From the NCBI GenBank assembly GCA_947165275.1, contig CAMUZQ010000015.1:1-43854 (forward strand): a stretch of DNA of 43,854 bases. Reading direction: 5' to 3'. The DNA comes from an uncultured Lachnospiraceae bacterium (GTDB taxonomy: Bacteria; Bacillota; Clostridia; Lachnospirales; Lachnospiraceae). Below, one piece after another: positions 25,320-33,805 of this stretch. The notes beneath the pieces are model-generated. The model was not told the origin of the DNA and did not search any database. It saw only the letters and a list, made by a program, of their open reading frames with translations. The translations under genes were made by a program, and so were the position numbers. Position 1 is the stretch's first letter. Every line of letters starts with the position of its first letter.

Positions 25320-26142
25320 TAATACAAAAGCCGTAATGGACAGATACGGCTTCACTGCAAGTAAGCGCTTTGGTCAGAACTTCATCAAGGAGAGGTCTGT
25401 TCTTGAGGATATAGTAAAGGCATCCGGCCTCACAAAGGATGAATCCGCAGTGGAAATAGGGCCGGGAGTGGGAGTTCTGACTGAATTTCTTGCAGAGGCG
25501 GCAGGGAAGGTTTATGCCGTGGAGGTTGATAAAAAACTGATCCCCATACTGCAGGATACACTCAGCGGATACGATAATATAGAGATAATAAATCAGGACA
25601 TAATGAAGACGGATCCGGCCTCTTTGACAGGCGGCCGTCCCTTCAGGATCGTAGCAAATCTGCCATATTACATTACCACACCCATAATAATGTCCTTGCT
25701 TGAAGCACGTGTACCATGCAGATCCCTTACGGTCATGGTGCAAAAAGAGGTGGGAGAGAGGATGACAGCGTCACCGGGCAATAAAAACTACGGCGCTCTG
25801 ACACTGGCTGTTGAATACTATACCAGAGCAAAGGTGGTTCGTAAGGTTTCCTCCGGCTGCTTTATCCCTGCGCCAAAGGTTTACTCCGTTGTTGTGCATA
25901 TGGATGTATATGATACTCCTCCTGTAAAGGTGAAGGATGAGAAGCTGCTGTTTGCCCTTATAAGAGGCGCATTCAACCAGAGAAGGAAAACCCTTGTGAA
26001 TGCTCTGAGCGGATATGCAGGTCTTGATCTTACAAAGGATGAGATAACAAAAGCCTGTGCCGGCGCAGGGATAAAACCAACAGTACGTGGAGAGGAGCTT
26101 TCTCTCACAGACTTCGCCGTTCTGGCTGATATTCTCGCCTGA
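25303..26142 (+). CDS. rsmA: 16S rRNA (adenine1518/1519-N6)-dimethyltransferase KsgA
   Basis: This 279-residue SAM-dependent enzyme dimethylates two adenines near the 3' end of 16S rRNA. Motifs are KRFGQNFI at the N-terminus, VEIGPGVGVLTEFL (SAM site), VDKKLIP, NLPYYITTP (the catalytic N-L-P-Y of the family) and FNQRRKTLVNAL in the C-terminal domain. I chose ATG 25303, which is at the family start and lies within the end of tatD; an upstream ATG at 25267 is deep inside tatD. Length is standard. Confidence 0.95.
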   Translation: MAYLVDNTKAVMDRYGFTASKRFGQNFIKERSVLEDIVKASGLTKDESAVEIGPGVGVLTEFLAEAAGKVYAVEVDKKLIPILQDTLSGYDNIEIINQDIMKTDPASLTGGRPFRIVANLPYYITTPIIMSLLEARVPCRSLTVMVQKEVGERMTASPGNKNYGALTLAVEYYTRAKVVRKVSSGCFIPAPKVYSVVVHMDVYDTPPVKVKDEKLLFALIRGAFNQRRKTLVNALSGYAGLDLTKDEITKACAGAGIKPTVRGEELSLTDFAVLADILA

Positions 26143-26197
26143 AATCTGCATATACGCGAAAAAGCATTTCGTCCGCGTAAAAGTGTTACACTAATTC

Positions 26198-26227
26198 TTG
26201 TAGTATTATAGTATTTTGTAGTACAAT
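26198..26227 (+). promoter_or_regulatory. Promoter candidate for the TPR/AAA-like gene
   Basis: TTGTAG (26198-26203), an 18-base spacer and TACAAT (26222-26227). It lies 58 bases before the start in the 142-base gap after rsmA. The rest of the gap is AT-rich, with a weak 6-bp inverted repeat (26153-26158 and 26174-26179) and no T run. Confidence 0.45.
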
Positions 26228-26284
26228 ATGTAGGATATTGATTTTTAAGATTATAAAAGCCGATAGAGTTTAAGGGGCATTATT

Positions 26285-29182
26285 TTGGATAAGTACGAGA
26301 AAAAGGTACGGGTTAATCAGATAATATCCTGCATTAAGAACGGGGAATATCAGGAAGCGCAGGAGATAGCCGATACCATAGACTGGAGACAGGAAAAAAG
26401 TATACGAACTCTCAGAATGGTGAGCGAGGTATACAAAATAAACCGCCGATACGAGGATTCTCTTACCGTATTAAATCTGGCATACGAAAAGAACCCGGAA
26501 GATCCCATAAAAAGAAAAATAGTATTTGATCTGTGTGAGCTGGCCATCAAGATGGGTCAGTTCGGACTGGCAGTACGGTACATGAAGGAATTTTCAAAGC
26601 TTGCACCCAGGGATCCCGGCAGATATATACTTCAGTACAGACTGCTCAAAGCCACAGATGCGGATTATGGAGAGAGGATAGAGCTCCTTGAGGAATTTAA
26701 GAGCAGGCATTTCGGTGATTTTGACGGCAAATGGGCTTTCGAGCTCGCATATATGTATCATCTGACAGGCAAAGGCGAGAAATGCGTAGAGTGCTGTAAT
26801 GAAATAGTATTATGGTTTGTAACAGGACCCGTCGTTGCAAAAGCCCTCAGGCTTAAACGCGAGCATGAACCCCTTACATACGAAGAGGAGCAGAAAATAA
26901 TAAGCGAGGATGACGGTACTGCTGAGGAGGTACTCTATCAGAAGAGACATCAGACAGATACGGCTCCCGTTTATATGGATACCACTCCCGTGATAGGGGA
27001 CGGATACAGCATGACCGGGAATGAAGAACGGATCATGCAGCCTCAGCCGCAGCCCGTGCCAGAGCCCTTACCGCAGGACATCCGGTATGATATGTACAAT
27101 GTTCAGCCGGAACAGCCGGAATTCAATATAGAGGTAAAGAAGGTGGATCCCTCATCCGAGCCTACCATAAGGATGGCCGAGAGGAAGACGGGACCTTCGA
27201 TACTGGCCAAGGACACAACTATCCTTCCGAATATAAACAAATCTTTACCGCCGCAGTACGGACAGATGGTGCCTGAACCGCCGGCCGGGCAGTATATGCA
27301 GGATTTTCCGCCTGAACAGTATGTTCCCGAACAGATGGCGGAGACTCAGCCCGTGATGGAGCAGCAGGTTTCGTCCGCGGTGCTTCCCGGGGTAAAGGAT
27401 GCTCTGATGCAGACCGGAACCATTGCCCAGCAGGAGATATCGATAAATCTTGATAAATACAGCACAATGAACCTCCAGGCAGAGCTTCGCCAGAATATGG
27501 AGAGGCTTCAGGAGGAAACAGGGGAGCCTCTGCGTGAGAAGGAGGAGAAGCTTCCCGAGAGGGTTGCGGAGCCTGACAGAGATCTCACCGAGCTCAAGGC
27601 AGGAGCTGAGGATACAGTTTTTGCAGAATATGAGACTCCTGCCGGAGAATCAGAGATCGTCCGGGCAGCGGGTATCACGGAAGAGCCGGATATAGATATC
27701 GGGATGGATACGGTTCAGAACGGTCCCGGGAATCCTTCCGGTATGACGGACAGAGAGGTGGCTTCCAGGATCTCAAGTGTGCCTGTCCAGACACAGATCA
27801 GCAATATGATATCTCAGGAGTATGACGGACAGCTGCAGCTGAATGTGCCTGCTGAGGAGCCCCCTGATGAAAAGCAGATCACAGGGCAGATGGATATAGA
27901 AAGTGTTCTTGCTGAATGGGACAAGCTCCAGGAAGAGGCAAGGGAGCGGCGGATCCATGCAGCAAAAAAGAAGTCTTTAGATCAGACAAACGAACTTTCA
28001 AAGCAGCTGAAGGGGGTTTTGCCGGGCTATCAGCTGCCCAAACTCGAGGACGAGATAAAGAAAGAGCCGGAACCGAAGGCGGAGCCGGAGGAAGTCCGCA
28101 AGCCGCTGCCGGAGCCTGAGATGGAGGAGGAACCGGCTGCAGAGCAGCCTGTACCTGCACCCTATACCGCTCCGCCGGCAATAACGGAGTATGAGACCGG
28201 AAATATGGATGTTTCCGAAATAGAGGAAGCACTTGAAGCCGGAACGGAGATCATTCCGGAAGATAATGATGAAGGCGCCGGGGAACCTGAGGAACCTGAT
28301 TACGAGGAAGAGTATGAGGAAGAGTTTGAGGAAGAGGAAGAGGATGAGGATGAGGTTTCCGGCCCTGAGAGAGAAAATGTAAGAGCAGATGGGGGCGTGA
28401 GAAATCCTGAGCCCGCCAGGAAGAATCCTCATTTTGTTTCGCTTGATACAGTGGAGCTTCCGTCAGTATTTGACAGCTTCCGTCATATAAAGGGCCTTCC
28501 CATGCAGCTTAAGCAGGCCGAGGACAGGATGTCCATGGATTCTTCTCACGGCAATGTGATCATAGTCGGAAGTGAGCATGCAGCGCGGATGGAGCTCATA
28601 CAGGCTATTGTCAGGGATGTGACCGAGCGTGAAACAAGGAGTAATATAAAGGCTGCCTCGATCGACTCGGATACGTTTAATAATAAGGACGTGGTCAGGT
28701 CATTAAAGGCTCTTTCCGGAAATATCCTTGTCATAGAGGGAGCAGGAAGGCTGTCGGATGATTCGGTCAATACCATGCTGTCAGTACTCTCTAACGGAGA
28801 TATTCAGATCCTTGTCATCCTGGAGGATTCCAGAGGGGGAGCGAAGAATCTTAATGAATACGACGGGTTCAGTGAGATTTTCGATGTATCGGTTGATATC
28901 CCGACTCTCAGTAATGACTATCTTGTAGAGCATGCAAAAAATTATGCAATGGATAAAGGCTATACACTTGATGACATGGCCATACTTGCGCTTTATCAGA
29001 GGATCGACGAGAGACAGACTGCTGATCATGTCGTGACAACTGACGAAGTAGAGCATATAATGGATGAAGCAATAAAAAAAGCTAATAAGAAAAATCTTAA
29101 GCATTTGGGAGACGTACTGCTTGGAAAGCGGTATAATGATGATGATCTCATAGTTTTGAGAGAGAAGGATTTTGCAAAGTGA
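26285..29182 (+). CDS. Large TPR protein with disordered middle and degenerate AAA+ domain
   Basis: This 965-residue protein is of unknown function. Residues 1-215 are helical TPR-like repeats (CIKNGEYQEAQEIAD, YEDSLTVLNLAYEKNPEDP, GQFGLAVRYMKEFSKLAPRDP). About 230-715 is a Pro/Glu/Gln-rich, probably disordered stretch ending in a run of acidic residues. About 720-965 looks like an AAA+ domain of CbxX/CfqX type: DTVELPSVFDSFRHIKGL, a Walker A position reading IIVGSEHAARME without GKT, a Walker B-like ILVIEGAGRL, sensor-like VILEDSRG and helical lid. ATP hydrolysis is therefore doubtful. The start is TTG 26285 with AAGGGG 7 bases upstream. The branching-enzyme gene starts 22 bp after its stop. 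Confidence 0.8.
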   Translation: MDKYEKKVRVNQIISCIKNGEYQEAQEIADTIDWRQEKSIRTLRMVSEVYKINRRYEDSLTVLNLAYEKNPEDPIKRKIVFDLCELAIKMGQFGLAVRYMKEFSKLAPRDPGRYILQYRLLKATDADYGERIELLEEFKSRHFGDFDGKWAFELAYMYHLTGKGEKCVECCNEIVLWFVTGPVVAKALRLKREHEPLTYEEEQKIISEDDGTAEEVLYQKRHQTDTAPVYMDTTPVIGDGYSMTGNEERIMQPQPQPVPEPLPQDIRYDMYNVQPEQPEFNIEVKKVDPSSEPTIRMAERKTGPSILAKDTTILPNINKSLPPQYGQMVPEPPAGQYMQDFPPEQYVPEQMAETQPVMEQQVSSAVLPGVKDALMQTGTIAQQEISINLDKYSTMNLQAELRQNMERLQEETGEPLREKEEKLPERVAEPDRDLTELKAGAEDTVFAEYETPAGESEIVRAAGITEEPDIDIGMDTVQNGPGNPSGMTDREVASRISSVPVQTQISNMISQEYDGQLQLNVPAEEPPDEKQITGQMDIESVLAEWDKLQEEARERRIHAAKKKSLDQTNELSKQLKGVLPGYQLPKLEDEIKKEPEPKAEPEEVRKPLPEPEMEEEPAAEQPVPAPYTAPPAITEYETGNMDVSEIEEALEAGTEIIPEDNDEGAGEPEEPDYEEEYEEEFEEEEEDEDEVSGPERENVRADGGVRNPEPARKNPHFVSLDTVELPSVFDSFRHIKGLPMQLKQAEDRMSMDSSHGNVIIVGSEHAARMELIQAIVRDVTERETRSNIKAASIDSDTFNNKDVVRSLKALSGNILVIEGAGRLSDDSVNTMLSVLSNGDIQILVILEDSRGGAKNLNEYDGFSEIFDVSVDIPTLSNDYLVEHAKNYAMDKGYTLDDMAILALYQRIDERQTADHVVTTDEVEHIMDEAIKKANKKNLKHLGDVLLGKRYNDDDLIVLREKDFAK

Positions 29183-29204
29183 CAGATCCACACGGAGGGG
29201 CGTA

Positions 29205-31187
29205 ATGGCGGAAAAAAAGGTAAAGGCTGCACCCGATGCAAAGACGGGGATATTAAAGACAACAAAGAAGGTCAAAGCAGAAAAGACAAAAACAGAAAAA
29301 GTATTCTTCAGTAAAGATGATGCATACTTATTTGGTCAGGGTGTTCATTATGATATATATAAGAAGCTTGGCTCCCATCCTTCCGAGGAAGACGGAAAAC
29401 AGGGATATTTCTTTGGTGTATGGGCCCCTCATGCAAAATATGTTGCCGTGACAGGTGAGTTTAACGGCTGGGATACCGGAGCAAATCCTTTGTCGTGTGA
29501 CAATGAGGTCGGTGTATGGACCGGATTCATACCCGGGATCGGGGAAGGCGCAATGTATAAATACTATATCGTCTCCGAGGCCGGTGAGGGATTATATAAG
29601 GCGGATCCGTATGCTGCATATGCCGAAGAGAGGCCGGGTACGGCTTCGAGGACTTTTGACATCAACCGTTTCAAGTGGAAAGACAGCAAATGGATGACCG
29701 CGCGGGCAAAGAAGGATGTGAAAAAAGAGCCCATGGCGATCTATGAATGTCATATCGGCTCCTGGATGAAGCATCCGACCGGAGAAAATGACGGTTTCTA
29801 TACATACAGGGAGTTTGCCGACAGGATCTGCGATTATTTAAAGGAAATGCCCTATACGCATATCGAGCTTATGGGCATAGCAGAGCATCCTTTTGACGGA
29901 TCATGGGGATATCAGGTTACCGGATATTATGCACCGACATCAAGATATGGAGATCCGGATGACTTCAGATATCTGGTAAATAAGCTTCATGAGCAGGGCA
30001 AGGGTGTGATACTGGACTGGGTTCCTGCGCATTTCCCGAGGGACGCGCACGGTCTGGCAAACTTTGACGGAGCTGCATGCTATGAATATGCCGATCCCAA
30101 AAAGGGAGAGCATCCGGACTGGGGGACAAAGATATTTGACTATGGAAAGAGCGAGGTTAAGAATTTCCTTATAGGAAATGCGATCTACTGGATGCAGGAA
30201 TTCCATATTGACGGTCTCCGGGTCGATGCTGTCGCATCCATGCTCTATCTTGATTACGGAAAGAGAGACGGACAGTGGGTTGCAAATAAATACGGCGGCA
30301 ATAAAAACCTGGAGGCTATAGAATTTTTCAAGCATCTTAATTCGTGTGTGCTTGGTAAATTCCCCGGCGCCATGATGATAGCCGAAGAATCCACGGCATG
30401 GCCGAAGGTAACCGGAAAGGTGGAGGATGACGGATTGGGCTTCACCTTTAAGTGGAATATGGGCTGGATGCATGATTTTTGCGATTATATGAAGCTGGAT
30501 CCGTATTTCAGAAAAAACAGCCATTATAAGATGACCTTTGCGATGAGTTATAATGCAGCAGAGGATTATATCCTGGTGCTTTCTCATGATGAGGTAGTCC
30601 ATCTGAAATGTTCAATGCTCGGGAAAATGCCCGGATATACTGTGGATAAATTTGCAAATCTCAGGACCGGATATGCATTTATGATGGGGCATGCCGGCAA
30701 AAAGCTTCTTTTCATGGGCCAGGAATTCGGACAGGAGAGAGAATGGAGTGAGGCAAGGGAGATTGACTGGTTCTCTTTAGAGGATCCGCTTCACAAGGGT
30801 ATGCAGACCTGGTACAGCGATCTGCTCAAGCTTTATAATAAATACCCCAGCATGTATGAGCTTGACGGCGGATTTGAGGGCTTCCGCTGGATAAATGCCG
30901 ATGATACCGAGAAGAGCATCTATTCCTTCTACAGGCAGGATCATACCGGAAAAAATAATATTCTCTTTGTTATGAATTTCACACCCATGGAGCGGGGTGA
31001 TTACAGAGTAGGGGTTCCGAATGAAGGAAAATATACCCTTCTGCTTAATTCTGATGAGACCAGATACGGCGGAAACGGCGCAGAGATACCGAAGACATTA
31101 AAGGCAGAAGCCATACCGTGGGATGGTCAGCCGTACTCGATAGGATTTAAGCTTCCGCCCTTCGGATCTGCCATATTCAGGTTCTGA
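29205..31187 (+). CDS. glgB: 1,4-alpha-glucan branching enzyme (GH13)
   Basis: This 660-residue enzyme makes alpha-1,6 branches in glycogen. The first 35 residues are a Lys-rich extension. A CBM48-type domain (about 45-150, FGVWAPHAKYVAVTGEFNGW) and a GH13 barrel follow. The nucleophile Asp341 is in GLRVDAVASM, the acid/base Glu in IAEEST, and the third Asp in LSHDEVVH. The C-terminal beta domain is complete. The ATG at 29205 has a perfect GGAGGGG site, preferred over an upstream codon at 29172 inside the TPR gene. No other glycogen gene is nearby, but a phosphoglucomutase lies at 40021. Confidence 0.9.
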   Translation: MAEKKVKAAPDAKTGILKTTKKVKAEKTKTEKVFFSKDDAYLFGQGVHYDIYKKLGSHPSEEDGKQGYFFGVWAPHAKYVAVTGEFNGWDTGANPLSCDNEVGVWTGFIPGIGEGAMYKYYIVSEAGEGLYKADPYAAYAEERPGTASRTFDINRFKWKDSKWMTARAKKDVKKEPMAIYECHIGSWMKHPTGENDGFYTYREFADRICDYLKEMPYTHIELMGIAEHPFDGSWGYQVTGYYAPTSRYGDPDDFRYLVNKLHEQGKGVILDWVPAHFPRDAHGLANFDGAACYEYADPKKGEHPDWGTKIFDYGKSEVKNFLIGNAIYWMQEFHIDGLRVDAVASMLYLDYGKRDGQWVANKYGGNKNLEAIEFFKHLNSCVLGKFPGAMMIAEESTAWPKVTGKVEDDGLGFTFKWNMGWMHDFCDYMKLDPYFRKNSHYKMTFAMSYNAAEDYILVLSHDEVVHLKCSMLGKMPGYTVDKFANLRTGYAFMMGHAGKKLLFMGQEFGQEREWSEAREIDWFSLEDPLHKGMQTWYSDLLKLYNKYPSMYELDGGFEGFRWINADDTEKSIYSFYRQDHTGKNNILFVMNFTPMERGDYRVGVPNEGKYTLLLNSDETRYGGNGAEIPKTLKAEAIPWDGQPYSIGFKLPPFGSAIFRF

Positions 31188-31238
31188 TCCGTTATATTGT
31201 ACCGCAAGGGCGGGGACTGACCATATAAAGGGGTTGAG

Positions 31239-31267
31239 AGATGGTCCGCTTTTGTCGATATTATAAT
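31239..31267 (+). promoter_or_regulatory. Promoter candidate for the 220-residue protein
   Basis: A consensus TATAAT (31262-31267) overlaps a flagellar-sigma-like GTCGATAT (31254-31261). No good -35 for the housekeeping sigma is visible at 16-18 bases. The 151-base gap also holds a gaccat/atggtc inverted repeat (31219-31224 and 31241-31246) followed by ccgctttt, possibly a weak terminator of glgB. Confidence 0.35.
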
Positions 31268-31338
31268 TAAAGAATGCGGAAACGGCATTAAAAGGATTTA
31301 TGCCTGGATCATTGTGATTTAAACAAGGAGGTAAAGGT

Positions 31339-32001
31339 ATGGCAGTAGACGGAATTGGAGCAGGCGGCAGCGTAAATACAGCTGATTTTTACACAAGCAA
31401 AGCAAAATCCGCTTCAGAGACAGCAGCAGCTGATGCAGCTGCCAGGTCATCGGATGAAGGCGCAGGAGTTGTTTATGAAAAGTCATCCGAAAGTGATGCT
31501 GCAGGAGCGGTGGTACCTAAAAAGACTAACGCAGTGGATCATGAAGCCATAGTAGCAAAGATGAAGGCGGACGCAGAGCAGCAGACAGCGAATCTGAGAT
31601 CCATAGTCGAAAAGCTTATGCTTGGACAGAGCAAATCCTCAAGCATAGCCGGAGCAGAGGTCGGACAAAACACCCTTGAGAATGATGACGATATGTGGAA
31701 ATTCCTTGCAAAAGGAGATTTCACTGTTGATGAAGCAACTAAGGCCCAGGCCCAGGCAGATATAGCGGATGATGGTTACTGGGGAGTAGAGAAGACATCT
31801 GACAGGATCCTTGATTTCGCAAAGGCTCTGGCCGGAAACGATCCCGGCAAGGCGCAGCAGCTTTTGGATGCTTTTAAGGAAGGCTATAAAAAAGCAGAAG
31901 AGACATGGGGAGATAAGCTGCCGGATATTTCACAGAGAACCTATGAAGCTGTAGAGAAAAAATTCAATGACTGGATGGGAAATCCCGAGGTAGAAGCCTG
32001 A
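31339..32001 (+). CDS. Unknown 220-residue helical protein
   Basis: I do not recognise a named family. The N-terminal 70 residues are Ala/Ser-rich and low in structure (SASETAAADAAARSS). About 70-110 is a charged helix ending at IVEKLML. The C-terminal 90 residues look folded: DDGYWGVEKTSDRILDFAKAL, NDPGKAQQLLDAFKEGYKKAEETWG and SQRTYEAVEKKFNDWMG. There is no signal peptide, membrane segment or cysteine. It has a perfect aaggaggt site and its own promoter and terminator, so it is an independent, probably well expressed unit. Confidence 0.75.
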   Translation: MAVDGIGAGGSVNTADFYTSKAKSASETAAADAAARSSDEGAGVVYEKSSESDAAGAVVPKKTNAVDHEAIVAKMKADAEQQTANLRSIVEKLMLGQSKSSSIAGAEVGQNTLENDDDMWKFLAKGDFTVDEATKAQAQADIADDGYWGVEKTSDRILDFAKALAGNDPGKAQQLLDAFKEGYKKAEETWGDKLPDISQRTYEAVEKKFNDWMGNPEVEA

Positions 32002-32051
32002 TGCATTGATAAGAAAACCGACAATATTTTATTGATCAGAGTTAAAAGATC

Positions 32052-32090
32052 CGGCTGCCGTGAAAATATTTACGGTAGCCGTCTTTATTT
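32052..32090 (+). terminator. Terminator after the 220-residue protein gene
   Basis: A 10-bp stem with one G:U pair (32052-32061 and 32072-32081) and a 10-base loop is followed by tctttattt. It lies about 50 bases past the stop. Confidence 0.85.
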
Positions 32091-32148
32091 ATAATTCAGC
32101 CGGAAGAAAACCGGTGCAGCAAAAGGGAGGATATCCCGGCGCTGTGAT

Positions 32149-32177
32149 TTGTATACAATGAGAGGGTATGTTATACT
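32149..32177 (+). promoter_or_regulatory. Promoter of the ispE run
   Basis: TTGTAT (32149-32154), a 17-base spacer and TATACT (32172-32177). It lies about 40 bases before the ispE start and just after a terminator, so it should begin the long run from ispE onwards. Confidence 0.55.
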
Positions 32178-32219
32178 TAGTGAAAGTTGTACAAAAATCT
32201 ATACAAAGGGGTAAACCAA

Positions 32220-33134
32220 TTGGGTAACAGAGAGCCATCCTTGGAATTAAGAGCGTATGCAAAGATAAATCTCGGACTTGATATCACAGGTAAAAGAGAA
32301 GACGGTTATCACGATCTTAAGACCATAATGCAGCAGATAGATCTCTATGATACGATCCGGCTTTATGCGGAGGCGGAGAGCGGGGGAAGCGGGGAAAAAG
32401 GACAGATACTGATATCCTGCAGTGATTCTCTGGTTCCATCAGATGAAAGAAATCTGGCATACAAGGCGGCCAGGTTTTTATTTGATGAATTCGAGATCAC
32501 GGATTCACTGCTCATCGAGATAGACAAGGCTATACCGGTATCAGCGGGACTGGCAGGAGGATCGACAGACGCGGCGGCTGTATTGATGGGTGTGAATGAT
32601 CATTTCGGACTGGGGCTTTCCCGGGAGGAGCTTATATCCAGAGGAGTAAAGCTGGGAGCCGATGTGCCTTTTTGCATAATGGGAGGCACAGCCTATGCCG
32701 GTGGTGTCGGAGAAGAGCTGGTACCGCTGGGTGCTATGGATGATTACATCGTGTTGGTCGCAGTGCCTGATACCAGAGTGTCAACAAAGTGGGCATATAA
32801 CGCATATGATGAGATGGCTGCCAATGGAAACATCAGACATCCTGATATAGATCAGATGAGGGCGGCTATAGAAATGGAGGATTTCGGCTGTATACCGGAG
32901 TTTCTGGGAAATGTACTGGAATATGCGACTATTCCCGAATATCCCATCATATCCAAGGTAAAGAATACGATGATGCAGAATGGAGCTGCCGGGGCGCTGA
33001 TGAGCGGTTCGGGTCCGAGTGTATACGGACTGTTCATGGATGAGGATAAGGCGGCCAAAGCATATGATGTACTGGACATGTTTGATCTGGTACCGGAGGA
33101 GAGGATTTTTCTTACAGGCTTTCACAATCAATGA
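32220..33134 (+). CDS. ispE: 4-diphosphocytidyl-2-C-methyl-D-erythritol kinase
   Basis: This 304-residue GHMP kinase is the fourth step of the MEP isoprenoid pathway and phosphorylates CDP-methylerythritol. Motifs are RAYAKINLGLDI (substrate-binding Lys15), PVSAGLAGGSTDAA (ATP loop, about 106-119), LGADVPFCIMGG and the C-terminal GALMSGSGPSVYGLF. The start is read as TTG 32220, with AAGGGG at 32206-32211, 8 bases upstream. A TTG at 32187 is possible but has no site. A GntR regulator gene follows after 8 bp. Confidence 0.93.
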   Translation: MGNREPSLELRAYAKINLGLDITGKREDGYHDLKTIMQQIDLYDTIRLYAEAESGGSGEKGQILISCSDSLVPSDERNLAYKAARFLFDEFEITDSLLIEIDKAIPVSAGLAGGSTDAAAVLMGVNDHFGLGLSREELISRGVKLGADVPFCIMGGTAYAGGVGEELVPLGAMDDYIVLVAVPDTRVSTKWAYNAYDEMAANGNIRHPDIDQMRAAIEMEDFGCIPEFLGNVLEYATIPEYPIISKVKNTMMQNGAAGALMSGSGPSVYGLFMDEDKAAKAYDVLDMFDLVPEERIFLTGFHNQ

Positions 33135-33142
33135 GGTGAAAT

Positions 33143-33805
33143 ATGGGGTTTTACGAAAATGACGAGGATGCCTTTCTCCCGCTGAGAGATGTTGTATTCA
33201 AGCAGCTGCGGGAGGAGATTCTCTACGGTAAACTGAAGCCCGGAGAGAGACTGATGGAGATAGCACTTTCAGAGCGTCTGGGAGTCAGCCGTACACCTAT
33301 AAGAGAGGGAATAAGGCTTCTGGAAAAGGAAGGCCTTGTTGTGATGCTCCCGCGCAGGGGAGCTCATGTGGCAAGCATCACGGCCAAGCAGCTGGAGGAT
33401 GTACTGGAGGCAAGAAGAACACTGGAGACCTTTGCCGTAAATGTATGCTGTGCCAGGATCACACAGAAACGGTTTGAAGAGCTCGAGGATGCCAACAGGA
33501 AATTTGCCAGGGCCGTAGACAGCCGGGATCTGAGAAAGATGGCAGACACCGATACGGCTTTTCATAATATAATCATAGATACGGCAGGAAACGAAAAGGT
33601 AAAGGAGCTGCTGATCAGCCTTAAGGAGCAGATCTTCAGGTATAAGTATGAATTTATGAAGGAAATGGAAGATCCCACAAGGCTTGTAAGAGAACATGAA
33701 CAGATAATAAAAGCTATAGGAGAGAGCCGGGCAGATAAGGCAGTGGAGCTTTTGAGGATGCATATAGACTCTCAGGCCATAGCCATATACAGGAAGATAA
33801 AATGA
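33143..33805 (+). CDS. GntR family transcriptional regulator (FCD domain)
   Basis: This 220-residue repressor or activator has an N-terminal winged helix-turn-helix (about 15-75, LSERLGVSRTPIREGIRLLEKEGLV) and a helical FCD ligand domain (about 85-215) with the Asp/His metal-site pattern (DTAFHNIIID ... HEQIIKAI ... LLRMHID). FCD regulators usually sense small carboxylates. The signal is unknown. It is inserted between ispE and murI and overlaps murI by 4 bp, so it could control this operon. Confidence 0.92.
   Translation: MGFYENDEDAFLPLRDVVFKQLREEILYGKLKPGERLMEIALSERLGVSRTPIREGIRLLEKEGLVVMLPRRGAHVASITAKQLEDVLEARRTLETFAVNVCCARITQKRFEELEDANRKFARAVDSRDLRKMADTDTAFHNIIIDTAGNEKVKELLISLKEQIFRYKYEFMKEMEDPTRLVREHEQIIKAIGESRADKAVELLRMHIDSQAIAIYRKIK

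Noticed and set aside
26153-26179. Terminator after rsmA
   Set aside because: A 6-bp stem with a 15-base loop and no T run is too weak to call.
27879-28432. Open frames opposite and beside the acidic linker of the TPR protein gene
   Set aside because: They arise from biased Glu/Pro codons in the real frame; the products are low complexity and unlike any protein family.
29940-30602. A 220-codon open frame on the - strand inside glgB
   Set aside because: It overlaps the catalytic core of a clear branching enzyme, has no ribosome binding site and resembles no family.
31219-31253. A clear terminator after glgB
   Set aside because: The gaccat/atggtc stem is only 6 bp, carries an uneven bulge and has a short T run, so it is noted only within the promoter entry.
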